The position numbers and the translations under genes are program-made. The notes beneath the pieces are model-generated. The model saw only the letters and a list, made by a program, of their open reading frames with translations, did not search any database and was not told where the DNA came from. Shown piece after piece: positions 46,001 to 53,834 of a DNA stretch of 63,980 bases. Origin of the DNA: Betaproteobacteria bacterium (GTDB lineage Bacteria; Pseudomonadota; Gammaproteobacteria; Burkholderiales; Eutrophovitaceae); assembly GCA_020346185.1 (NCBI GenBank), contig CP070775.1, forward strand, positions 1,098,870-1,162,849. The letters run 5' to 3'. Every line of letters begins with the position of its first letter. Positions within the stretch are counted from its first letter, which is position 1.

Positions 46001-46195
46001 GTGAGCGGCACCGAGATCACCGCGCGCGCCAGCATTCATCCAGGTGGTGGTTTCTTACCCTCGCCGGTCCCGGTACTGGTGAGACTGAATGAGAAGAACT
46101 ATGTCGGGGTTGTTTCAGGAACTTCAGTGCAGACCCCGCCGACGCCGACCCTCGATGTGCGCTCGAGAACATTTTGGTTCATCGAGTTGCGCTGA
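43037..46195 (+). CDS. pilY1: Pilus tip adhesin/assembly protein PilY1
   Basis: The product is 1052 residues with a signal peptide (core FIAATLAGALIAAGAGPASA). The N-terminal half resembles a von Willebrand A domain (NVLIFLDNTANW from about residue 46), but the MIDAS-like site reads DNTAN (Asp53) rather than DxSxS. The C-terminal half is the PilY1 beta-propeller: FYGSNDGIFRAVKGG, LYALDVSDPEAPVMLWRRDN and a calcium-binding loop DMNRDGIQD (Asp808-Asp816) followed by GYVGDNGGNLWRLNL. It controls pilus retraction and surface adhesion or sensing. ATG 43037 has GGGAG at 8 bases; GTG at 43028 overlaps that site. A strong terminator follows. Confidence 0.92.
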   Translation: MKQAFIAATLAGALIAAGAGPASAFDPANDDTDLFLYNPAVTPDAPNVLIFLDNTANWNTRFENEKQALTSLFFSLTEQYNVGLMMYTETGVGNLGADGAYVRAAVRPMLPEIRPAYAGLVNSFDQLGDQGDNATVSLAMYEIYAYFAGLNARSGIKLKRDYTGNEIEGLDASNNVYGLPEVDGYGNALSSSTATQYNSPMTDGCQRNILIFISNGPPNDNRFSLNTAERLLAEMTGKDSPDTIALNPSGQQSNWGDEYARFMATADVNATLPGDQHVITYTVEIDPETTGQGLATTALYKSMAVNGNGKYFAVDGGDASNLVVALAQIFQEVQAVNSVIASSTLPVSVNVRGTNVNQVYIGVFRPDANKAPRWFGNLKMYKLGVDEATSSLFLADANGVPAENPSTGFITPSATSFWSEPSTFWSYRPANENGAGGASDAPDGELVEKGGVAQQLRIDYAADQTARNLYTCTASAGGYCSGGDDLSLTPFDASNADIAVADLGVADLAERADLIDWVRGEDQFDENANAQTGDIRASVHGDVLHSRPAVVNYARNGLDDENDVYAFYGSNDGIFRAVKGGSAADGGTEAWGFIPREFFGKFKRLRDDAPSLSSTDKKSYFIDGTITTYQEDVNGDGELHDADGDKVYLYLAMRRGGRLLYALDVSDPEAPVMLWRRDNTSSGFAELGQTWSAPTVANVSGYANPVLIMGMGYDAAVEDINPCRITASDAAGVTWTSGGTVTWLPGTCTIDGGSSVTTSRSMGRGVMVIDAVNGSLLWQAGASVSGATHDLTVAGMDYSISSDVTVIDMNRDGIQDTGYVGDNGGNLWRLNLNDNDPANWTVQQVAAVGAHSAPERRKFQYPPDVVFSKDAGGNFNAVLLGSGDREHPFDTTVTDRFYLFKDRASGTPITDSDVFDATAATGSNSYGYKITMTAGEKVISSAVTVSGITYFNTNQPSESAGSGACGANLGIARQYSISYQDAAAANTTVSGTEITARASIHPGGGFLPSPVPVLVRLNEKNYVGVVSGTSVQTPPTPTLDVRSRTFWFIELR

Positions 46196-46220
46196 CCGTA
46201 CCGACACCTCCCGGCAGTTA

Positions 46221-46251
46221 AAGGGCCGCTCCCAGAAGCGGCCCTTTTTTT
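46221..46251 (+). terminator. Strong intrinsic terminator of the pil operon
   Basis: AAGGGCCGCT (46221-46230) and AGCGGCCCTT (46237-46246) form a perfect 10-base-pair stem with a six-base loop. The T-run covers 46245-46251. It ends the riboswitch-pilE-pilY1 unit. Confidence 0.93.
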
Positions 46252-46440
46252 GCCGTGCGCTGGCAGGTGCGCCTGGTCAATTCTGTGCCGCGCCCGAACG
46301 CGCCGAACGGGCATACTTGTATTACGGTTGATCGATCAACGGTAAAGTCGATACTATCGCGCTTCGCTGTAGCGAGACAGACATCTCATGCCACAGTATC
46401 CGGACCCAAGAATGCGAAAAACTTGAATCAGGGTGTCAGC

Positions 46441-47559
46441 GTGTATCTGCCGAAACGCCCCGCAAAGCTTGCCTGGTTGATCTGGCCGGTTCTCGTTGCT
46501 GGCGTTCTTGGCGCATGTGGCGTGACCGACGTCCTGGCGCACCAGACCAAGCTGTCGAGTTCGCGCTTGACCATGACCGGCGGCGAGATCGCCGCTCAGA
46601 TCGAACTCAACGCCGTTGACCTGAACGTGGCGACCGGCGCCACGCTGACTGGTGCGGACAACAGAGTCGATGCGCAACATCTGGCCTGGCAGCTGGGCGT
46701 GGTGCAGACTTACGTCGAGCAACACGTCACACTGAGCACGGGCGGACGAGCGTCTTGCGAGGCGACGTGGGTGTCAGCGGCACCAGAGGACGATCATGTC
46801 GTGTTGGCGCGGCATTGGCGGTGCCCGGCTGATGCGTCGCTGGTCTACCGGGTCACGCTGTTTCACGAGATCGATCCAGTTGCCCGGCACATGGTCAGCG
46901 TTGATGGAGACCGCAAGTTCATCGGCTTGCTGGGTGTCAAGACCCCGCAGATGACACTGATGCAATCGGCTTCATCGAAGTGGCAGACCGGAATTCAATA
47001 CGTCGCATCAGGAATCGAGCACATCGCGATCGGTTACGACCACATTGCGTTCCTTCTTGCCGTCATAGTGCTGGGCAGGCGCTTCTGGCCGCTATTCAAG
47101 GTGGTCACGGCGTTCACTATCGCGCACTCAATTACCCTCACGCTGGCGGTACTGCAGATTTTTGAACTGCCTTCAAACCTGGTCGAGACGCTGATTGCCG
47201 CCAGCATCGTTTACGTGGCGGCGGAGAACTTTCTTGTACGCGACATTCGTCACCGCTGGTTGATCACCTTCGCATTTGGCCTGATACACGGATTCGGCTT
47301 CGCTTCGGTGTTGCGCGACTACGGACTACCCGAGGACGCTATCGGGCTAGCACTGTTGTCATTTAACGTCGGCGTTGAAATCGGTCAGCTATTGATTGTT
47401 GTGGCCGCGGTCATCATCTGGCAGGTTGGTTTCAAGGTGGCCGGTGGGCTTGGACGCCAAATTACGGAGCAGCGCGAACGGCAGGTTTCATTGATTATTT
47501 CCGGCGCTGTACTGATTGCTGGCTTGTATTGGCTTGCGCAGCGCTTGCTAGGCGGCTGA
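46441..47559 (+). CDS. HupE/UreJ-family membrane protein
   Basis: The product is 372 residues with a signal peptide (core LAWLIWPVLVAGVLGACG, cleavage near VLAHQ). A periplasmic domain (about 35-195) is followed by six or seven transmembrane helices with the family motifs YVASGIEHIAIGYDHIAFLL, VTAFTIAHSITLTLAVL and LIHGFGFASVL. HupE/UreJ proteins are linked to nickel supply for hydrogenase or urease, but neither enzyme is in the window; many homologues of this longer, secreted-domain type have no known substrate. GTG 46441 (AGGG upstream) is chosen; longer frame extensions reach into the terminator. Confidence 0.82.
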   Translation: MYLPKRPAKLAWLIWPVLVAGVLGACGVTDVLAHQTKLSSSRLTMTGGEIAAQIELNAVDLNVATGATLTGADNRVDAQHLAWQLGVVQTYVEQHVTLSTGGRASCEATWVSAAPEDDHVVLARHWRCPADASLVYRVTLFHEIDPVARHMVSVDGDRKFIGLLGVKTPQMTLMQSASSKWQTGIQYVASGIEHIAIGYDHIAFLLAVIVLGRRFWPLFKVVTAFTIAHSITLTLAVLQIFELPSNLVETLIAASIVYVAAENFLVRDIRHRWLITFAFGLIHGFGFASVLRDYGLPEDAIGLALLSFNVGVEIGQLLIVVAAVIIWQVGFKVAGGLGRQITEQRERQVSLIISGAVLIAGLYWLAQRLLGG

Positions 47560-48489
47560 TACAGCCCGCAGATGTGAGTTAGCTACTGACATTGGGTATC
47601 TGTCGCAGGATAGCCTTCTCGGTGCATAACAGAGCTTCTAATTCGCTTGCCTGTCGTAAAGTGTTGGCTAATACGGTCAGGCGTTGATGGCGTCGCTGGC
47701 GATACCGGTCCCACCCGACACGACTGATGTAAAGACGCAATGCCTTGTCGAAGTCAGGAAGGATGGTGATCACTTTGCCGTTGATCCGAATTGCCTGAAC
47801 CTTTATCACCACGCAAGCCCGCCAGTGGCGCTGATAAGGTCGATCGATCAGCTAAGACATGCGTGATGCGTTCGACTCGGATCTCAATGCGATTTTGCAG
47901 CCGAAGGGCCTGCTTGCCACTGGCGCGCTCGCGGTGCATTGGATTGCCGGTCCAGTCCGAGTCGCGCAACGAGTTCAGTGCCAACTCGAAGCGCGATCGC
48001 GCGGCGCTCAAATTGAGGAGGAAAAAAGCTTCTTGACCGAGAAGCGAGGCGGAGGCCGTCGGACGGAGAATTTTTGTGACGGCTTTGACGCCATTCCGCT
48101 TGCAACGATGCAGAGCGCGGAGCCGGATGTCGAGACGGTACGTCTCTTCACGGCGATTATTTGTGCCCGCGTTTTCAAGATGACAACAGAGCCCTCAGCG
48201 CGCGCCGAACCGCGCGACGAGTGGCTTGGATGTATTGACGCTTTGATCCCTGCGTATCCCGAGCGTCCGCGCAGCGCCGTCATGCCGACTGTGCGAGGAG
48301 ATTCCGAATACGAGTAGCAAAGATGCTTTGCCTGCACAATCGCCTTGCCATCAGGCTGCCAGCTGGTGCGATTGCTCAAGCCTTGTTTGTCCGTGCTTCA
48401 ACTCATAGGCGATGTGCGTTGCCATCGCCGCTGCGGTACCATCCTCCCAAAAGCTATCCGCGCCGACTTTTTCTTGAGAGTTTGAGGCC
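47560..48489. other. 930-base stretch with no supported gene
   Basis: Overlapping frames on both strands (for example 47579-47812 minus and 47859-48317 plus) have no recognisable motif or ribosome binding site. The minus frame around 47760-48011 has a natural-looking stretch (NRIEIRVERITHVLADRSTL) that could be part of a decayed gene. The last 20 bases hold the leader of the threonine aldolase gene. Confidence 0.4.
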
Positions 48490-49515
48490 ATGAACAAAGT
48501 GATTGATTTGCGCAGCGACACAGTGACCAGGCCGACGCCGCAAATGCGTAAGGTGATGGCCGATGCCGAGGTCGGCGACGACGTCTATGGCGAGGACCCC
48601 AGTGTCAACCGGCTCGAGGCTTTGGCCGCGGAAATGCTGGGCAAGGAAGCCGCGATTTTCGTGCCTACCGGTACGCAGAGCAACCTGCTGGCGCTGTTGT
48701 GCCACTGTGAGCGCGGCGACGAGTACATCGTCGGTCAGCAGGGTCACACCTACAAGTATGAGGGCGGCGGTGCAGCGGTGCTGGGAAGTATTCAGCCACA
48801 GCCACTCGATTATGAAGCCGACGGTACCCTTGATCTCGCCCGGGTCGAGGCAGCGATCAAGCCCAACGATCCGCATTTCGCCTGTACTCGGCTGCTCTGT
48901 CTGGAGAACACCCAGGGTGGCAAGGTATTGCCGCTTGAATACCTGAAGCAGGCCCGCGCTTTTTGCGATCGGACTGGTCTGGCCTTGCATCTGGATGGCG
49001 CACGGTTGTTCAACGCCGCGGTCGCGCTCGACGTGGCGGTCAGTGACATTGGCGGTCAATTCGACACGGTTTCGGTATGTCTTTCAAAGGGGCTCGGTGC
49101 CCCTGTCGGATCGGTGTTGTGCGGTCCGCGGGAACTCATCGACAAGGCGCGGCGGTGGCGCAAGGTGCTCGGCGGCGGTATGCGCCAGGCTGGCGTTCTG
49201 GCGGCAGCGGGCATCTACGCTCTGCAAAATCACGTCGCGCGTTTGAAGGAAGATCACGACAAGGCACGGCGGCTCGCCGAAGGGCTGATGGAAGTACCTC
49301 AACTCAATGTTGTCGGTAATTGCGCGCGCACCAATATGGTGTTCGTTGAGGTCGACCCGGATCGGTCGGCGCAATTGAAAGTCTATCTGGGTGAGCGCGA
49401 TATGCTGGTAGGCGACGCGGCGACAATGCGGCTGGTGACACATCTTGACATTGATCCGGCCGACATCGAGCGATTTGTCGGTCAAGTGAACGAGTTTTTC
49501 GAACGCGCGGCATAG
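48490..49515 (+). CDS. ltaE: Low-specificity L-threonine aldolase
   Basis: The product is 341 residues. The PLP-dependent aspartate-aminotransferase fold is clear: IDLRSDTVTRPTPQMR, VGDDVYGEDPSVNRLE, PTGTQSNLLAL, LENTQGGKVLPL, HLDGARLFNAAVAL and the lysine loop CLSKGLGAPVGSVL. It splits threonine and allo-threonine to glycine and acetaldehyde. Two threonine dehydratases and this aldolase give the window three threonine-consuming enzymes, although they are not in one operon. The NYN gene starts 21 bases downstream on the same strand. Confidence 0.94.
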   Translation: MNKVIDLRSDTVTRPTPQMRKVMADAEVGDDVYGEDPSVNRLEALAAEMLGKEAAIFVPTGTQSNLLALLCHCERGDEYIVGQQGHTYKYEGGGAAVLGSIQPQPLDYEADGTLDLARVEAAIKPNDPHFACTRLLCLENTQGGKVLPLEYLKQARAFCDRTGLALHLDGARLFNAAVALDVAVSDIGGQFDTVSVCLSKGLGAPVGSVLCGPRELIDKARRWRKVLGGGMRQAGVLAAAGIYALQNHVARLKEDHDKARRLAEGLMEVPQLNVVGNCARTNMVFVEVDPDRSAQLKVYLGERDMLVGDAATMRLVTHLDIDPADIERFVGQVNEFFERAA

Positions 49516-49536
49516 AAGTTCTGATCGGGGGGAGGG

Positions 49537-50355
49537 ATGGCTGCTGAAGAACAGGAACGCAACATGGCTGTGTTTTGCGATTTCGAGAACATCGCCATCG
49601 GTGTGCGCGAGGCCAAGTACAGCAAGTTCGACATCAAGAAAGTGCTCGAACGGCTTCTTGTCAAAGGCAGCATCGTCGTCAAGAAAGCCTATTGCGACTG
49701 GGATCGCTACAAGGAATTCAAGCCGCAAATGCATGAAGCGGCGTTCGAACTGATCGAGATCCCGCATTTCAGGCAATCGGGCAAGAACTCGGCCGATATA
49801 CGCATGGTGGTGGATGCGCTGGACCTCTGTTACACCAAGGAGCACGTTGACACGTTTGTTGTTGTCAGCGGCGATTCGGACTTTTCGCCGCTGGTTTCGA
49901 AGCTGCGTGAAAACAACAAAGAGGTGATCGGCGTCGGGGTAAAACACTCTTCGTCGGATCTGCTCATTGCCAACTGTGACGAGTTCATCTACTACGATGA
50001 TCTGGTACGAGAGAAGCCGGCGAAACGCCCGACCCGGCGCAAGACTGCCGCCAAATCCGATCGAGACAAGAAGGCCACTAGAACCAAGGCTGAGGGAGAA
50101 GCCGAAGATACAGCTCAGAAGGGCATTGATTTGGTAGTCGGCACCTTCGAGGCGCTGCTCGAGGAACGTGGCGAAGAAGAGAAGATCTGGGGCTCTATGA
50201 TCAAGCAGGCACTGAAGCGCCGCCACCCGGGTTTCAACGAGTCGTACCACGGTTACAAGAGCTTCAGCGGTCTACTTGAGGACGCCGAGGCGCGCGGGCT
50301 GATCAGTCTCGAGCGTGACGAGAAATCCGGCGGCTATATCGTGACAACGGCGTAG
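49537..50355 (+). CDS. NYN-domain ribonuclease-like protein with C-terminal LOTUS (OST-HTH) domain
   Basis: The product is 272 residues. The N-terminal LabA/DUF88-type NYN domain has VFCDFENIAIG, YCDWDRYK, KNSADIRMVVDALDL and VVSGDSDFSPLV, which together carry the acidic residues of a PIN-like RNase. A basic linker (about 163-190, rich in Lys/Arg) leads to an OST-HTH/LOTUS domain (about 195-272: WGSMIKQALKRRHPGFNE, GYKSFSGLLEDAEARGLI). This architecture suggests RNA turnover or RNA-guided regulation. ATG 49537 sits very close to GGGGGGAGGG; ATG 49564 with AGGAA upstream is equally plausible. Confidence 0.87.
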   Translation: MAAEEQERNMAVFCDFENIAIGVREAKYSKFDIKKVLERLLVKGSIVVKKAYCDWDRYKEFKPQMHEAAFELIEIPHFRQSGKNSADIRMVVDALDLCYTKEHVDTFVVVSGDSDFSPLVSKLRENNKEVIGVGVKHSSSDLLIANCDEFIYYDDLVREKPAKRPTRRKTAAKSDRDKKATRTKAEGEAEDTAQKGIDLVVGTFEALLEERGEEEKIWGSMIKQALKRRHPGFNESYHGYKSFSGLLEDAEARGLISLERDEKSGGYIVTTA

Positions 50356-50506
50356 ACGCGTGCCCATCAATGTGGCGGTTTCGAGCAAGCTGCTGTTACA
50401 AGGCTTGTTGATGACAGACCTGCTTTTTTCCGCCTTGCGGTGGTGCCAGTCTCGAAGTGGAAAGGTGCCACTTATGGCCGTGGCGATACTCTGAAGTGAT
50501 TAGCAC

Positions 50507-51964
50507 ATGCCCGTCGCTGAAATTGTTGCCTACGGCCTCGGCTATTTCTACATTGTCGTTGTCATAGCGGTCTCACTGCGTGTCATCGTCAAGCGGCGCC
50601 CGCCGGGCGTGTCGTTGGCATGGCTGATTCTGGTCATTGTCTTGCCTTACTTCGGCGCTGTCCTGTATCTGTTGATGGGAGAGCGCACGCTTGGGCGCAG
50701 ACGTGCCAAACGCGCTGAGGCCTTGCTGCCGCCGCTTCAAAAGTGGCTTAGCGACATCGCTTCGGCGACGCCACCAGAACTGGAAGACGAACCGGTTGGC
50801 CGGGAGAAACTGCGACGCTTCGTGGCGGGCAGCGTCGGCGTTCCCGCACTCGGCGGTAATCAACTGGAGTTGATTGAAGGTGCTGACGCCACTCTGGAGG
50901 CAATCATCAAAGAGGTTGACCGCGCCCGGGAGACCTGCGATCTGGAGTTTTACATCTGGCACCTGGGTGGATTGGCCGACGAGGTGGCGCGCGCACTGAT
51001 TCGCGCCGAAGCCCGCGGGGTGCGCTGCCGGGTATTGCTTGACTCGGTCGGCAGCGTCTGGTTTCTGCGAAGCAACCTTGTCAGGGAAATGCGAAAAGGC
51101 GGCGTAGAGGTCGTTGAAGCGCTCCCTGTGAGTTTGTTGCGCGGGCTGTTTGTTCGCGCTGATCTGCGACTGCACAGAAAAATTGTCGTCATTGATGGCA
51201 AGGTCGCATTCACCGGCAGCCTGAACATGGTCGACCCGTGCTTCTTCAAGCAGGGCGCCGGCGTTGGTGAATGGGTCGACGCGATGGTTCGCGTTACCGG
51301 TCCGGCGGTGAAGCTGCTTGAACTCGTGTTTGTTTGGGACTGGTTAATTGAAACCGGTGAAACGCTCGAAGCACTCATTCCTCACACCGAATCGGATCTG
51401 CCCTTTGCGACCGGAGAGGCGGTCGCCCAGGTGTTGCCTTCGGGACCGGGTTACGAAGGGGGCGGCATTTACCAGCTGCTGCTCACGGCGATCTATGCCT
51501 CGCGCCGCGAGTTGATCATGACCACGCCTTACTTTGTTCCCGATGAGCCGATTATTGACGCGCTGCAGGCGGCGGCGCGGCGCGGCGTGGCGGTCACGCT
51601 AATCGTTCCCGAACGCGTTGACTCCTTGCTGGTGCGCTATGCCAGCCGTGCCTACAACGATGACCTGTTGAGTGCTGGCGTGCGTATACTGCGATTTCGT
51701 GGCGGACTGTTGCACACAAAGAGCGTCGTCATTGACGGCGAGACTACGCTGTTTGGCACAGTCAATCTCGATATTCGCAGCCTGCGGCTCAATTTTGAGG
51801 TAACGTTGATTGCGTTTGATGTGAGGTTCGGTAACGCTGTGCGTGAGTTGCAATTGCGTTACGCGGCGCAAGCCGAGCCGATCGATCTGCAGCGTTGGCG
51901 CCAGCGTCGGGGTTATACGCGCCTGCTGGAAAATGCCGCGCAACTTATGAGCCCGCTGCTCTAG
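50507..51964 (+). CDS. cls: Cardiolipin synthase
   Basis: The product is 485 residues: two N-terminal transmembrane segments (about 5-25 and 38-58), then two phospholipase-D HKD motifs, HRKIVVIDGKVAFTGS and HTKSVVIDGETTLFGTVN. It joins two phosphatidylglycerol molecules into cardiolipin at the inner membrane. The length and twin N-terminal helices fit ClsA rather than the shorter ClsB. It stands alone downstream of the NYN gene with a 150-base gap that holds no gene. Confidence 0.92.
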   Translation: MPVAEIVAYGLGYFYIVVVIAVSLRVIVKRRPPGVSLAWLILVIVLPYFGAVLYLLMGERTLGRRRAKRAEALLPPLQKWLSDIASATPPELEDEPVGREKLRRFVAGSVGVPALGGNQLELIEGADATLEAIIKEVDRARETCDLEFYIWHLGGLADEVARALIRAEARGVRCRVLLDSVGSVWFLRSNLVREMRKGGVEVVEALPVSLLRGLFVRADLRLHRKIVVIDGKVAFTGSLNMVDPCFFKQGAGVGEWVDAMVRVTGPAVKLLELVFVWDWLIETGETLEALIPHTESDLPFATGEAVAQVLPSGPGYEGGGIYQLLLTAIYASRRELIMTTPYFVPDEPIIDALQAAARRGVAVTLIVPERVDSLLVRYASRAYNDDLLSAGVRILRFRGGLLHTKSVVIDGETTLFGTVNLDIRSLRLNFEVTLIAFDVRFGNAVRELQLRYAAQAEPIDLQRWRQRRGYTRLLENAAQLMSPLL

Positions 51965-52105
51965 CGGCTTGGGTCGATCTTCGGGCCAACCGGGTGCGAG
52001 AGCGCATTCGAGGCATCATCGAGCAATGGCCCCTTGGATATCGTCGGAAGGTTTGGTACAAGAACGCATGGAAGAGGAGATACGCAGCGGCTCAGAAAAT
52101 GTTTC

Positions 52106-52545
52106 GTGAGTGCCTTTGTGATGCTGCTGAGCAGTATTGCGAGTGCTCAGAGTGAACTGATGATTCATCCCGAGAAAGGCTAGTCCAAGCGACAGCAGGA
52201 CAAGGACAACTAAGAGTGTTTTGCTGGTCGAAACAGCAAAGTGGTTTCGACCCGATGGCGCCACCCACGGCGAGTACGCCTTTGTCCCAACAACAGGTAC
52301 CGATAGGTGGTGTCGGGCGAGGTGCGCTGCGCGGGGCAGCCATTGGCGGAATTGTCGATGCCAGCGAAGGTGCTAAACTCGATGCGGCGGCAGTAGCAGT
52401 AGTGGGCGGTGTGCGGCGCAGAAACCAGCGCCGCCAGCAAGCTGCAGCAGAGCAGCAATGGTCGCAACAGGAAGCGGCCGAGTATCAGAGTGGCCGCGAC
52501 AGCTACAAACGGGCCTTTGCGGCGTGCATGGAAGGCCGCGGCTAA
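52106..52545 (+). pseudogene. Secreted glycine-zipper protein, broken
   Basis: One frame starts with a signal-peptide-like VSAFVMLLSSIASAQSELM, then IHPEKG, TAG (52181-52183), SKRQQDKDN, TAA (52211-52213) and ECF. A one-base loss near 52222 then shifts to CWSKQQSGFDPMAPP, GRGALRGAAIGG and RRNQRRQQAAAEQQ, followed by the terminal family motif YKRAFAACMEGRG. Intact glycine-zipper proteins of this kind read QxQxD...DxxxCxxWAxxQTGFDP... with the final AFxACMEGRGY. Both stops replace likely Gln and Tyr codons. The N-terminal start codon is also unclear. Confidence 0.8.
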
Positions 52546-52579
52546 ACGGTGCGCTGAGTTGGGGAGAGGGGAGCCGTTT

Positions 52580-53002
52580 ATGAAAACCGTACATAGCTCG
52601 AACTTGAAAATTGGCCTCATCGCCTCGTTGGTGGCGAGCCGCGCATTGGCAACCGATACGTCCAAGCCCTTTCCCTGCGCCTCAATCCAAGTGCACGAGT
52701 GCACTGACGGCCGCAAATGTGAGGTGGTTCTACCCGACGATTTCAACGTGCCGACATTCATGCGGGTCAACGTGAAGAACAAGCAAATAGGGGTACTGAA
52801 AGATGCGCCGCCGACCAGAATCCGTTCCGTTTCCCGTATCGAAGATCGGTTGATTCTGCAGGACGCTGAAGATGGCAAACCTCGACAACCCGATGTCGCG
52901 GGGTGGACTCTGTCAATCGAGAACGAAACCGGTCGGTTTGGGGCGCCGGCAACCGTAATTCAGGGCGCGGTTGTTATGTTCAGCGCTTGCGCCGAACTTT
53001 GA
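52580..53002 (+). CDS. Small secreted protein of unknown function
   Basis: The product is 140 residues. ATG 52580 has GGGGAG about 6 bases upstream. Residues 1-25 look like a signal peptide (KIGLIASLVASRALA with cleavage near ALATD). The mature part has four Cys (FPCASIQVHECTDGRKCE, and FSACAEL at the end), which could make two disulfides, and is otherwise soluble and beta-rich. I do not recognise the family. It follows the broken glycine-zipper gene by 34 bases and may once have shared its operon. Confidence 0.68.
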   Translation: MKTVHSSNLKIGLIASLVASRALATDTSKPFPCASIQVHECTDGRKCEVVLPDDFNVPTFMRVNVKNKQIGVLKDAPPTRIRSVSRIEDRLILQDAEDGKPRQPDVAGWTLSIENETGRFGAPATVIQGAVVMFSACAEL

Positions 53003-53148
53003 TGTTCTCGAAACGTATTGTTTGCGTCCAGGACATGCGGCTTGCCACGTGCGTCCCGTTACGTGCTGAGGTTTTACCATGAGCATAGCGGCCGGGCGGG
53101 CCGGACCTACGGGCCCTGAGTCGGTCAGTTCACGCCGAGTATTGGCGT

Positions 53149-53652
53149 ATGAATGACGTTAGAGCCGGAGCCGGTTGGCGGATCAAGCTCGGGTTTGCTC
53201 TCTTTATTGCCAGCATTGGCTGGCCGGTATTGCTGCCAGTAATGCCGGTTCTGGGTTTTTCGGGCGCTTCGATCGCCACCTTCTCCGGCGCGATGCTTGT
53301 GGCGGCCGAAGTGATGATCATTGCCGGGGCGGCGATTGCGGGCAAGGACGGCTTCGCATTCATCAAACAGAAGGTATTCGGGTTCCTTAAATCCTATGGC
53401 CCGCCACAGGAGGTCGGCCGCGCTCGATACGTCTTCGGCCTGATTGTGTTCAGCATCCCCGTGGCGCTTGGTTGGGGATGGCCGTATGTCGGCCAATATT
53501 TGCCCGGATTGCAGGAGCATCCACTCGTTTACGCGATCGCGGGTGACGTGCTGCTGTTGATCAGCCTGTTCATCCTGGGTGGCTCTTTCTGGGACAAATT
53601 GCGCTCGCTGTTCATCCATAGCGCGCACGCGGCGTTTCCGGAGAATCAGTAG
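53149..53652 (+). CDS. Small four-helix membrane protein (transporter-suffix-like)
   Basis: The product is 167 residues with about four hydrophobic segments (about 13-30, 38-64, 92-112 and 124-146). The pattern, a short hydrophilic start, GWRIKLGFALFIASIGWPVLLP, then GAAIAGKDGFAFIKQKVFG, resembles proteins annotated as transporter-suffix-domain proteins. The role is unknown. No operon partner is obvious. Confidence 0.72.
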   Translation: MNDVRAGAGWRIKLGFALFIASIGWPVLLPVMPVLGFSGASIATFSGAMLVAAEVMIIAGAAIAGKDGFAFIKQKVFGFLKSYGPPQEVGRARYVFGLIVFSIPVALGWGWPYVGQYLPGLQEHPLVYAIAGDVLLLISLFILGGSFWDKLRSLFIHSAHAAFPENQ

Positions 53653-53834
53653 CGCCTGATTCAGGGCACATGCCGGCGCATGGCTCCGTCATCAGTCGAG
53701 GCCGCCATAAAAGGTTCGGCTCATTTGGTCAAATCAAGGCGTATCGCTGCTCGCAGTCTCTCCGAGTTTGACCTTCATCAAGCGGCAACATCCACTTGGT
53801 GTTAAATGTAGGCATCCGGCCTGAGGGACACGTG

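Noticed and set aside
47859..48317. Plus-strand frame of 152 codons before ltaE
   Set aside because: No recognisable motif, no ribosome binding site, and overlapping equally long frames on both strands.
49084..50250. Minus-strand open frame of 388 codons over ltaE and the NYN gene
   Set aside because: It lies antisense to two genes with clear family motifs and shows no motif of its own.
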